DNA from: Volvox africanus
Taxonomy: Eukaryota; Chlorophyta; Chlorophyceae; Chlamydomonadales; Volvocaceae
DNA: 64,000 nucleotides
Reading direction: 5' to 3'
Assembly (NCBI GenBank): GCA_030268105.1
Contig: BSDZ01000046.1
Location: 62,001-126,000, forward strand
Under the pieces are notes generated by a model. That model worked only from the letters and a program-made list of their open reading frames with translations, did not search any database and was not told where the DNA came from. Both the position numbers and the translations under genes were made by a program. Shown here in pieces: positions 37,933 through 48,267 of this stretch. The stretch's first letter is position 1. Every line of letters starts with the position of its first letter.

Positions 37933-38359
37933 TATTATTAAGGGCGACAGCAGGATGGCCTTAACGAAGCAAGGGCTCTTTGCGATCAGAGCCTGTCGAC
38001 GCAAATACGAATGGACTTCCGATGCGATGCGCTTCCGATTGTGTAAGTATCTGTATTGTATTATTATATAGCTTGGTGCCGAGGAAACAGAATCTGATTC
38101 GTTCAGATGGACACCATGAAGAGGAACAAATTGCCTCGCAAAGGTTTACATTGTAGCCGTGTATACACGTGTACACGAGTGATACGAGCATGTCAACCGT
38201 CCACCTGTCGGTTACTCACAACACAATTCAATAATTGTTACTCGGACACACGCCATCCTTCTTCCCTCTCCTCACCTGCCAGAGTCGCCGCCGCCTCCAG
38301 CAAGAAAGACATGACTGGCCAATCATTTAGATGTGCCAAAGCACATTCGAATTTATGAC

Positions 38360-39670
38360 GCACTCGCGCTTAGGGGAGCCAAGATACTTGCGCAGCATGC
38401 TAGACAGTGTGTGCCGTAAAAAGATATTTTACGTTTTCAAACGAGTAAGCAGCTTCTGAACAAAGCTCTAATCCGTTTCGAAGACAACGTAACCGCGATG
38501 CACTAGATAATGCAAAATGACAACCACGCCTCAATGTACAAAACGTACAACGTACAAAAAGGTCTCAGATATGCCGTGTCGATCGATCAGTAACGTTGCA
38601 CATATTTTGAAACTGCAAAAGAGTCTTGATTCGGAGCTTGTAATGACGAGGCTAAAGCAACTGCCATGACAATCTGGAGGGAGACGTCAAGCTTTGAAAC
38701 GCCTCGTAGGGTTGCATAATAACATGGAAGTAATAGAAGGCATATAAAATATTAGTCCACTAATAACTACGACTCTCGACTAGACCACGCCCAGAAGAGC
38801 AGCGCAGAGCTTTTATTTTTAATATTAATATTAAATATTTTTTTATTCAAAAGTGCTTATTTCCCTTAGGGCTTTTGATAATTGTTCCTGATTGAAGCAA
38901 AGTAATGCGTCATAAAATGGACCGATAACAACACCGGTATTTTTGTAAAAATGCCGCGAGTTTATTAGATCAAATAATTAGAACTTAACATTCAACTATT
39001 GACAGAATGGAAAACAACAGTTACCCCGGTGATGGTGGTTGATGATCGCTACAAACTCTTAGGGGCTCGTAAGGCCCCGGACGAGCCTATAACAAGAGGA
39101 GGCTCAGAGGGCTGCGCGAGCGAGTCGTACGATGAGATGAGATTAAATAACGTGGAATAAGAGTAGCTAAATAATTAATCGAAACAGGGAAAACGCAGAG
39201 AGGTTGAGCAGTACCAAGTTAAGTCATGCCCACATTCAAGTACGATGTTGGATAATGATATTGATCGGTCTGTATATGCGCTGTGCAGCGGCCATGCACG
39301 GAAAGAAATTTAGATGGTGGCATCAGCCATCACCAAAGTTGCACGCATGCATTGCCGCCTGCCTCGTTCCTTAAAGCAATACCTACCCTCGCATAACTGC
39401 AAGGATACATCGGCCGCCTCGCAAGGGCACACTGATCATGAATGGTTGCAGCTCACCAACGCTTTATGGATGTGCGCGTATTGAGGTGAAAGAGCGGTGA
39501 AACATTTAATCATTTAGGTACATTCCTTCATAGGAACACAGAAACGACGATGCGAGCACGATACGTCTCGCCCTGCCAGTGGTTCACCTCTTGTTCTGTG
39601 TCGCGACCTACGCTTCACGATCCGCCCTTAGGAACGAATCTATCGGTTCCAATTCGGAGCATCCAGACGT
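38360..39670. other. Intergenic, no feature recognised
   Basis: No open frame of useful length, no RNA gene and no tandem repeat were seen. It includes an AT-rich tract at 38811-38845. Confidence 0.6.
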
Positions 39671-39676
39671 GTCCTA

Positions 39677-40436
39677 GTGGCGCGCCGGCGATCACCACCA
39701 CCAATGCCGCCAGCTACACCTAGCCCACCCGATTACCCTCTATATTTAAGTCCGCTCCCCCTGCTCCTTGTCTTTGAATCCGATGATTTTGAATCTCTAT
39801 ATCCCAAATGTCATTCGGCCTCTCCCAGCCCAAGTGGATGCATGTTCTTAAATGTTCCACCTGTGCACGACACTTCCTCCTCCAATCCACTTTGTGTATC
39901 TGCACCAGTCGAGCGGCGGCCCCCGTCAGGCATATCCACCGACGACGCCATCCTCTTGTCATATAAAGACCAACCCATCGCTCCAATCGATTACTAGCTC
40001 GTCCTCCTCCGCACAGCCTCCGGCCACCCTGCACCCGTTTCGTTCCAAACGGTCCAGCGTGTCTGCCTCACGCCCTTTCTCCTCAATGGCAGCCTATGAG
40101 GAGGTTCCCGAGGGTCCAGATGGTTATGGAGCACAATCAGTTGAGCCGTGAATTACTTGGAGGCTCGGGAAACAGGCTGAAGAGTTCACATGGATCCACA
40201 TTTTACTCCAACCCCTCATTCGGTCGTGGTATGTCGCCTCCTACTATACGGCACTATTGGGGGTCCCTGCCGGCCGCAGCGACCCAAAAAGCCCAAGCTC
40301 GCTGCCCGTCGCAGCTAACATGGCCCACTCCCCTCCATTGGTGCACATACCCGTTAGGCTGATGGGATGCCATCGTCGGTGCCGCCGCCGCCGGCGGAAC
40401 CGGCACAGTCATTCTTCTGTTTCGAGGAGGTAGGGC
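39677..40436 (+). other. Ser/Pro-rich open stretches, possible exons
   Basis: Overlapping open frames (39677-39997, 39852-40151, and a third frame from about 40260 to 40436) read Ser/Pro-rich sequence such as SSSSSAQPPATLHPF and NMAHSPPLVHIPVRLM. Joining them would need frame changes or introns. No family is recognised. Bases 40321-40364 recur at 54489-54535, directly left of the second X block. Confidence 0.22.
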
Positions 40437-40753
40437 ACTGCTGAGCTCAGCGCCTAAAGTTCTTCGCGAGTTGAGCAGTCTAGATCAAATTTCCACCAGT
40501 GCCTCTATGCAAGAGGAAAGATAAGTATGCCAACGGCTTAATAACTAATTGTCTGTATTGGAGCTCAGTTTGATGAAAGGTTGCCAATATTGCCAAAATA
40601 GTCTTTGAAGTTGAGGCCTTCAACACGAATTCTTCCAAGACAAATGAAAGTCATATTTTGTTTTATATTCCATATTTGAAGTTTCTCTGGGCCGAATAAG
40701 CTCAGTAAGCGAGAACATAGGCCTGTTTAGAGGACGCATTTTGCAAATCCTGT

Positions 40754-42150
40754 ATGTCATTCTTCAAATATAGCGAGCGATATTCAGATGTTAGAAATGT
40801 GGATTTCTTATGGACCAAGACGGGAAATGTTGCCGGTGATCCCTACAGACCAATCCGTACAGGTGCTGTACTTGATCGGACCTTTAAATGCAACGAACCA
40901 TTGAAAGTAACAACTATGATGCAGGTGAAATTCATCGAAGCAGCCATCATCAGTTTCGGCTTAGGGTTCCCCATCTTGTCAGTTGCAGCTTCCCGCTGTT
41001 TGGGTCAGTATGAACATAACTACGGATATGGTTATTACTCCTATGATACTGAAGATGACTCCTATTACGATGAGTATGGCTACGATGGTGATGAGGACGA
41101 GGCCTACTATGAGTACTACGGCATAATAGATACGAGGATTACCACGCCGAGAAGTATGATTTCTTTGAAGAATGCCTCTTTGATACCAATGGTCAGCCAT
41201 TGCTGGCAAGTGAAACCGCCTCTTGTGATATCAAAGTCGCCGGGGTCGACAAGCAGGCAGATAAGCTTAACGGTGGCTTGGATGGTGTTTGCAAGCTGAC
41301 GTCCTGCTATAACGGAAAGCCGATATACACGCGCCGGAGCAGCTCTGTCGGTGAGGACCGCGCGTTATCGTACTCGAGCACTTTTGGCGATTGGGACATT
41401 TCAATGGGCAGTGAGCCAAACGACGCTGAAATTCTTATGTACGGTGGAGAAATGGAGCATGCTTCAGTCCCCTGTTTGTTGGCAGCTGGCAGCTGGGCGG
41501 CGATCTCAAGTCCGATACAGCTCTTGGCGAGGACGATTTTCTTCCCATTAACGTAGCTGTTTCATGTGCTGATGGCTCAGTATTCAAGTTGACACCAACA
41601 GCTACAAGCAAGTGATAGGCCCGGTGTTGACGGACGAGGAAATGAAGGCCAAGCATCGCTACACATATGATAAGTACAGCAAGGTGGACCCCAGCCCAAC
41701 GATTAACTTCACATTTGTGGTTCTCCTTGTGATGCGGGGCCTCAGAATACTTCTGGCCATTCCATATTTCCTTCGTCGGAAGAAAAAGGTGCCAAGGGTG
41801 GCTCTATATCTGTTAGCTTGATGCTAAACCAGAGCAAGGAGAGGTGTACATTATTCAATGGCCACATGAATTAACAAACGTGGCCTGTGTTTGGAGCAAT
41901 GTAATTTATGTGGCTTCCAACCGTACGGACGGAAGAGGTGTAACATACCCAAATATTATGCAAGACCGGCTATATCGGAGTAAAGTTGATCTGACAACGA
42001 TGCGCGTCTTTCGAGCGTCGCCACAGGAAGGATTGATGAAGCTGCAAGATCTGTGCGTAGTCAGGGCCAGCGCCACACGATCTACGTGGGATTGTTCTAT
42101 GTGAGGGCATATGGCTCCTTACTGGCGTGGCACACGGATTGAGGTGTAAC
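40754..42150 (+). pseudogene. Frameshifted gene for a Tyr/Asp-rich secreted or membrane protein
   Basis: Protein-like sequence runs along this strand but switches frame at least three times. It starts with a hydrophobic, signal-like stretch near 40930-40990, then a Tyr/Asp/Gly-rich acidic region (YGYGYYSYDTEDDSYYDEY). Next comes a Cys-containing domain with CYNGKPIYTRR and FGDWDIS. A transmembrane-like segment near 41705-41780 follows, ending in RRKKK, and then a stretch with VIYVASNRTDGRG and MKLQDLCVV. The first shift is near 41125, the second near 41490-41500, and a third near 41600. Small introns could explain one or two of these, but not obviously all. The last part lies in the left direct repeat around the bacterial insert. 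No named family can be given. Confidence 0.45.
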
Positions 42151-42160
42151 TACATATCAC
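42036..42160 (+). repeat. Left direct repeat flanking the bacterial insert
   Basis: From atgaagctgcaagatctgtg to tacatatcac. It aligns with 43544-43675 at about 90 percent, with small indels. The right copy keeps a longer open frame than this one, which ends early (TGA at about 42102). Confidence 0.85.
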
Positions 42161-42208
42161 TTATTTCTTCTACATTTTTGTATTTTTTCCTAATTTTGCG
42201 TTAGGTGA

Positions 42209-43060
42209 GGATTTAAGAGAAATTTTATTTTTGCACAAGTAGATTCAAGAATGTCTATTACAAAGGCAAGTTAAATGTTCAGGATTAATAGACAGGCAAT
42301 ATACAACTGGGTTAGTATCAAGGAAGAAACAGGTAAATTAGAAGCAAAATCAGGCTATCAAAAAGGCCATAGTCATAAAATAAAGGATTTAAAACAATTA
42401 AAAACATTTCTTCTGGAGAACCCTGATAAAACGTTACATCAATTGCCCATATGATGGCCGGAAAAGATATTTGGATGGACATTAGGCAGATGGATTAACA
42501 GACTGATATATACATATATATAACACCTTTTTTCATACCAAAAAAATGAATTGGAAGTAAAAGAGTTTATGGAACAAATAAAACAAATTCCAGTAGAGCG
42601 TTTAGTATATCTTGATGAAAGTGGTGCAGAGGAAAACATTACTTTTTCTCATGGTTACAGCTTAGAAGGTAAGAGATGTTATAGTAAAAAAGAATTCAGG
42701 CACAAAATTAGGGTAAGCAAGATTGCCGCTTTGAGGAATAGCACACTATTTGCTCCTTTCGTTTTTACCGGTTATTGTAACTCTTCAGTGTTTGATACTT
42801 ATCTACAAAATGTCTTATTACCTCAGTTATCTAAGGGACATGTGGTCGTAATGGATAATATAGCCTTTCATAAAAAGGAATCCGTTAAGCTACTAATTGA
42901 GTCGGTTGGTGCATCTATTCTTTTTATACCGCCGTACTGCCCTGACCTCAATCAAATTGAGCATTACTGGCATAAAGTAAAGCAGAATATCAGAAAAATA
43001 AAAAATATTTTTAATATTTTTCATTGTGTTTGTGCTGCTATCAATTTGTCTATACCTTAA
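42209..43060 (+). pseudogene. IS630-family transposase, interrupted by three stops
   Basis: IS630/Tc1-mariner-superfamily transposases cut and paste DNA through a DDE RNase H-like fold. The last 169 codons (42551-43060) are open and hold the catalytic domain: D22 in VYLDESG, D102 in VVMDNIAFHK and E137 in NQIEHYW, with 34 residues between the last two (DD34E). Upstream, in the same frame, is the helix-turn-helix part, with MSITKAS, INRQAIYNW and WTLGRWINRL readable. In-frame stops lie at 42272 (TAA), 42452 (TGA) and 42521 (TAA), with no frameshift. It is thus a lightly mutated dead copy. The TTG at 42551 is only where the open frame starts after the third stop, and is not a true start. Relatedness to Rickettsiales copies is inferred from composition and the linked lepB piece. 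Confidence 0.88.
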
Positions 43061-43326
43061 TTTGTTATGCTATAGCAACTGGTGGATCAATTTGCACTAT
43101 TAAAATCATATTGCATAGAAAAAAGTTTGAAGTTATTTACAAATAACTCTACAAAAACTGATGAATTTTGAACGTTGCTTATTCGAGGCGGTATGATTGT
43201 GGAGGTATTAGATAAAGATTGGTATCAATATCAATTAAAGCACCTCACAATTTAAATATGTATTAATATTTTGCCAGTTTGTAATATCTTTCGAAAATTT
43301 GGTATGTTTAACAGATTGGTGTTATA

Positions 43327-43526
43327 ATGGCATTTTCAGAATTGGTTCCATAAAAAGTTATAAGAATAACACATATAGTTCCAAAAGGTCATTTTTTCTT
43401 TATGGGAGATAATCGTGATCAAGCAGCAGATAGTAGATATCAACTAGGTTTTGCGCCGTTTGAAAATTTGATAGCTAAAGCATAATTTATCTTTTTAACG
43501 ACAAAAGAATGTTTTTGGGATGAAAA
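43327..43526 (+). pseudogene. lepB: Signal peptidase I C-terminal fragment, degraded
   Basis: Signal peptidase I (family S26) removes signal peptides from exported bacterial proteins at the inner membrane. This piece reads VPKGHFFFMGDNRD then SRYQLGFAPFENLIAKA, which is the conserved GDNRxxSxDSR box near the end of LepB and the following stretch that lines the active site. The Ser of the box is Ala here. The catalytic Ser and Lys lie further upstream in the family and are not present. In-frame TAA codons occur at 43351 and 43483; after the second, the frame goes on with FIFLTTKECFW, as expected of a LepB tail. It is a fragment with at least two nonsense changes, 260 bases after the transposase. 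Confidence 0.8.
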
Positions 43527-43543
43527 GCTCGGGATTCTAGATC

Positions 43544-43675
43544 ATGAAGCTGCAAGATCTGTGCGTAGTCAGGGCCAGCGCCACGCTATCCACGTTGGAT
43601 TTGTTCTATGTGAGAGCATATGGCTCCTTACTGGCGTGGCACACGGATAGAGGTGTATATGTAACTATATATCAC
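43544..43675 (+). repeat. Right direct repeat flanking the bacterial insert
   Basis: Second copy of 42036-42160. It keeps an open frame (MKLQDLCVVRASATLSTLDL onward) that runs through the repeat to a ttccttgcag acceptor-like site at 43691-43700, just where the X block begins. Confidence 0.85.
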
Positions 43676-43768
43676 TATTGTACTGACGATTTCCTTGCAG
43701 ATGGTTCTTTCCATCTATGCAACCTGGGAAATAGCAACAAAATATGCCGTGTGAGGATTAATGATATG

Positions 43769-43770
<2 letters not shown>

Positions 43771-43806
<36 letters not shown>
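43771..43806. repeat. CA microsatellite (18 units)
   Basis: Uninterrupted CA dinucleotides; the matching tract in X2 has 14 units. Confidence 0.98.
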
Positions 43807-43808
<2 letters not shown>

Positions 43809-45358
43809 GGCAAGTGAACGTGCACGCCGCATGCCTGCACTAATTGGGAGTGCTTATTTTGCATCCCCAAACTCATCCATTTGCGCGCGAGGAGTGATTC
43901 GGGATGTTGGCACACCATGTCGCGCCGCGCCACGTTGTGCTGCCCCACGTCACGCGAGCAAACTTCTAAATTCACAGAATTTTACATTTAAGCAGCGCAG
44001 CATATATACATATTTATAGCCAATATTACTGATAGCTCACTTTAGCCAGGCCGCGGAATTTAAGAATCGAATAAAGGAGGTTCTTCAGCTTTAAAGATTC
44101 TGTCCGCCAGGCGCTGATCGCTTTGGCTGCCTCGTACAGTTAAATAAGAGTTTGAAATATGTCGATTTTACCTAGTCAGTTGCATTTATATATGCAAGAG
44201 AAGTCCACATTACCAATGACCACAAACAAAGTAAAGAGCGAAGTAAAGCTTTCTATACTGAATGTCATAGGGACAAACCAGAGCTGGGACTGCTCCGGGA
44301 CAAACGCAAATGGTCATTTTTGCGGGCACAGGGGCTTATCCAACACTGCACCCATTCTGGTCTTGTAACAAATATGTTCCCCTGGCTTGATAGTTAGAAG
44401 TGTACCTTAAAATTGGGTCTGGGAAAATTGGGTTTGGAGGTGCATGGTGTTGGACCCTTAGCCTTTTCGAGCTCTTTGAGCAGTCTTGCTTACCTTTTGC
44501 CTAACCCAAGCATTCATTTGTGCCTTTGATCTTGTCAAAAAATGTAGTTAAGGTTTTTTAGATCAAAACAAGCTTATGAAGAAGAAATAGAAGAAAATTC
44601 AAAATTATATAGAACATAAAGTAATAGACCAGAAGAAAGAACTGACCAAGTTATACGAAATTAAAAATGAGCTTTAACTAAGCGTTCCCAATATTTTGCA
44701 TTGACGCCCACATCTATGCTGCGGTGATGTTGCCTACCCGTCACGCCCTACCCTAGACGGACCACATGTAGCCATTCCCGCCTTCGTTCGAAGGCCTCCA
44801 ATCAGCCCCAGATGCACAATAATCTTAACTCCAACTATCCAAACTTCCGAAGCCTACAGCTCCAAATCCTAAGCCCGTACCGACCGTTGCATGCCTCGCA
44901 TCCGGGGTCTGAGTACAACATGTACAACATACAACTGATCGCTTAATAAATTATCAACTCCCCATATCTTCTGCCGGAAGCACAATGCAGAATTACCGAA
45001 AGTTCGAATACGTAGGCCGATATGCCGATAGGCCGATAGCAGATGGACGCGGGAGAGAGAGTAGAGCCACGAGAGAGGAGAAGGAAACATGGCGGAACGT
45101 GTGGCGCTTACTACAACCCCCTGCTGCAAACCTCTCTCGGCAAAGTTGGAACGTAAGCCCGATCCTTCGTAATAAGCAGCATTCTCATCCAGTTCGAATA
45201 GAATTTAGCAATAAGAGCAACACAGGAAGGGATAGAATCCCAATCTCAATCTTGACTTTGTGCCTTCCTCATTATTACGCGGTTTTCACTCTTACCGCGC
45301 AATCCGGCACAACCGCCACGACCGCGCCGCGAAATAACGACCATTCGTTTTCCAGGTC

Positions 45359-46912
45359 CTAATATGGCAGACAACGGCCGAAAGAAAAGCCCGGTATTGC
45401 ATAGTACATATCCTCGTACTGCTCGTCCATGGCATCCCACAGATCCGAGACGCTGCCATCGGTGTGAAGCCCCTGCAGCCGTATATCCGTGCAGGGCCGC
45501 GCATAAGCCTTAGGGTTTTATCATTTGTACAACGGTAGGAAATAAAAAGATTTGATCTGTCGTAACAAGTCAACCAGATAATCAGGGCCAGGGCCAGGGC
45601 CAGGGCCAGGGCCAGGGCCAGGGCCAGGGCCAGGGCCAGGGCCAGGGCGAGGGCCAGGGCCAGGGCCAGGGCCAGGGCCAGGGCCAGGGCCAGGGCCAGG
45701 GCCAGGGCCAGGGCCAGGGCCAGGGCCAGGGCTAGGGCCAGGGCCAGGGCCAGGGCCAGGGCTAGCTCGGACGCCTAACCCGATAGGACACGAGTAGTAA
45801 GTTTGCTCCTCCCAAAGTGGAATACCAGGTCTCTTATCATCTTCCTTCCATCCATCCTTCCCGGTGCACCCTACTAAGCACCTGGATTGCTGAGACCCAC
45901 GGGTCCATGGCTTAGCATGCCCTCCCTCCCTCCCGCGCCCTCTGAGCCCCGCCCCATGAGCCCCACTCCCTACTCACCGGCCAGCACTAACACGGTGGGG
46001 GCAATGTCAATGTGCTGCGTCGTGGTAACCACCTTGGAGCCGGCAGCCAGACCCGGGCCCTGAGGCCAGGGACGACGGGTGGAGGGGTGAAGTCCAGGGA
46101 TTTCTGTCACAAAAGGATAAGGGTTCTTGAGTATTAGGCTAGGAGGGCAAAGGACAGGCGGACGGAGGTTGGGACTACGATTTTAGGCGGGGGAGGCAGG
46201 GTTAAAGATGCAACAGAAAGGTGCGTGCAAGGATTTATGGCAAGGACGACGGAGGGCCTGGTTCTGGTGGCAGTGGTTGCCTCATGTTAAAGGAAGGAGG
46301 GGGCGATGATACGAAATCTACAATCTATAATCTATATTATTATACACCTATCCCCACCCCACCCACGCCCCTCCCACCTAACGCCACGACCATCTCTCAT
46401 CCACAGCTCGCATGCACCTCAGCGGCACTCGGTGGATCTCCTCTAAGAAGGTCACATTTGCGGCCGTGAGGGGGTCTCGCGCCCGCAGCCACGCTGGCTT
46501 CCCACTAACCCCCGGGTCATTCTGGGCGGTCGTGGCAGTGCCGCTCCACTCAGCTCCTCCCACAGTGTCAGGCCGCAAGTAAATAAGGCTTACGCGTTTG
46601 GATGGTGGCTGGCGTCGTCCCCGGTAGGGAATGTGGAACCAATCGGGGCGTAAGCTAAGTAGCCGCCAAGGCCATGCATAATCGTAGAAAGAAGAGCGAT
46701 GGGAACCGTGATGATGTATACTATCGGTGTTGTTGGCGACAGCGAAGAGGTGCTGCGAGAGACGTTGGTAGATGCAAGCAAAAGTTAACGTATGAGTGCT
46801 TGCCCCCTCCCCCCGCATTCACCTGTGTATAGCGTGGTGTACCCAGCTTTCTGCAGCCAGGTGGGGAGCCACTCGCGATCCAAATCCAGCGCACGGAATT
46901 TTGCAGAACCTC
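45359..46912 (-). pseudogene. Arylsulfatase-type gene remnant, copy 1
   Basis: Type I sulfatases hydrolyse sulfate esters, using a formylglycine made from Cys in a C-x-P-S-R motif. Exons in minus order: 46823-46912 (LDREWLPTWLQKAGYTTLYTG), between a cacatacag acceptor and a gtgaat donor; about 46378-46760, with LAYAPIGSTFPTG and, in another frame, KPAWLRARDPLTAANVTF; 45978-46060 (GPGLAAGSKVV then HIDIAPTVLVLAG), ending at a gtgagt donor; and 45359-45508 (SDLWDAMDEQYEDMYYAIPGF, closing with C and a TAG). The order and motifs match fungal and algal arylsulfatases. The C-x-P-S-R exon was not found, the second exon changes frame, and a 2-base AG insertion breaks the VDE(MV) stretch near 46397. 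It is therefore probably a pseudogene; unusual splicing cannot be excluded. Confidence 0.7.
45583..45762. repeat. CAGGGC hexamer array, 30 copies
   Basis: 180 bp of near-perfect CAGGGC with one cgaggg and one ctaggg variant. It lies between the last two recognisable sulfatase exons, so it would be intronic. The X2 copy has six units. Confidence 0.97.
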
Positions 46913-48267
46913 CTGTATGTGAGGAAGGGGTTGTGGGTTCGCGGGCCAGGGCCTCGGGGATGGCGAATTTAATTTGTGGAAAAATGGTTTCCGCGGCCAG
47001 ACGGCGAACCCCTTGGGGTGGCAAAAGAATGAATGGAAGAACGGAAGGACAGAACGAACTCGCTTTGTGGACGGCCCAGAAAGGGGAGGGGTCTGCGGTG
47101 AGAACAGGAAGGTTGACTAGGAAGGATGATAGTGCCTAGAGTTGAAGGGATGCAGAGCCGCGGAGCGCGGAGGGCTGGCGGGTTTCAGTTGCTGTTGGGT
47201 CAAATGACAGTCATCCGTCCACCTCCGGGAGAGGGGTTGTCATCAATGGCCATTGGGGCGGCCTTTCCTTGTCTCCTGTCTCGCTCATAAATGTAAATCT
47301 GTGCTTAGAAAAAGGTGGTAATGAGAAACTCTTAAATATGTCTGGTTCCGGAGCATGACCTACACCAAAACCCGGGTCCATGTTCGCTCCGCCAATTTAC
47401 CTGACTGACGGTAATGACAATGGGCCGCACGTCGCAATGTGGCTTCGAAGCCACCCGTCCACCCAGGAATACTTCTTCCATCGGGGGAGATCGGGTATTA
47501 CCGTCTGAGGCTTACGATCGTATGCAGGCTAGTCGGGGACGGCAGGGTGGAACCTGTCATTTAAAACTTGGACGTACCGTGTGGTCCGAGCACGTCTGCG
47601 AAATTGGTATTGGGACTCAGCTGGCCGCGTTGGAGGCTGACCCGGGAAGGGCAGCAGATGGGAGTAGTGACGAAATGGTTCGTAAAGGTGACACCTGGTT
47701 TGCAGCAACATCGGGACATAACCGAATAAGGAACCGATGCCTGCAGGAACTGACAGGAAGATTACCAACTTCCAACTACCAACCATTTTTACTTACCAGC
47801 TCAAAGAATCTTGAACAACATCTATGATTCAAGAAAATTTCTGAACATTCCTGGTCGCGTCGTCGTGCACGAAAGTCGCACGTCGCCAAATGATTGATGG
47901 TCCGGTTACGATGCCCTTACCTCGGTCTCGCAAAAGCCGTTTCGTCGCCGGTACTGAGATTAATCTACATCATCTACAAGGACAAGGATAGAGCTTGGAC
48001 GCCGTGCTACAGATGCCGAATATGTGATGATACCCAGATACAGCAATACATTTAGAAATCGCTTCCTTTGAAATTTCTTTGGATTAAACGATTTATTTGA
48101 CGGAAATTCTTACGTGGAAATTCTTTACTCGACGGAAGAAGTATTTCAAGATATGCTCATTTCATGCAAAGCATGACGTTGGTTGGCTTGGGGGCTGTTG
48201 CCGTTATTGAACAAAAGGGTAGAACAAAGGTGAGGGACGAGAGGGGACTCATGTTTTCTTCATGCAG

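Larger units (their letters stand above)
42161..43543. mobile_element. AT-rich bacterial-derived insertion (IS630 element plus lepB fragment)
   Basis: Base composition drops sharply to an AT-rich state between the two direct repeats and returns to balanced values outside. Both recognisable genes in the segment are bacterial in type, on the same strand, and both carry stops. Their codon use (AAA, TTA, ATA-rich) suits Rickettsiales. I did not find clear terminal inverted repeats or a simple TA duplication at the edges. The segment is therefore best seen as a piece of bacterial chromosome carrying an IS element, not a fresh transposition. Confidence 0.75.
43700..48267. repeat. Segmental duplication block X1
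   Basis: Matches 54532-58916 with few substitutions. Indels are at the CA tract (36 versus 28 bp), near 44495 (11 bp), in the hexamer array (180 versus 36 bp) and near 45920 (18 bp). It contains the sulfatase remnant on the minus strand. The parts 43810-45350 and 47150-48267 hold no gene I can support, though small open frames such as 44985-45362 are kept in both copies. Confidence 0.95.

Noticed and set aside
42161..43543. Simple bacterial contamination or plasmid
   Set aside because: Host sequence is present on both sides as matching direct repeats, and both genes carry several stops, which fits an integrated decaying insert better. Raw reads would be the final test.
43715..43975. Open frames through the CA microsatellite
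   Set aside because: Alternating CV or TH strings come from the dinucleotide repeat and not from a gene.
45560..45572. gtcgtaacaag as the 3' end of 18S rRNA
   Set aside because: Only about ten bases match, and the sequence on both sides is unrelated to rRNA.
47400..47470. HIATCGPLSLPSVR on the minus strand as the sulfatase active-site motif
   Set aside because: It recalls the ATxxCCPSR region but the C-x-P-S-R order is not met, so I do not claim it as the catalytic exon.
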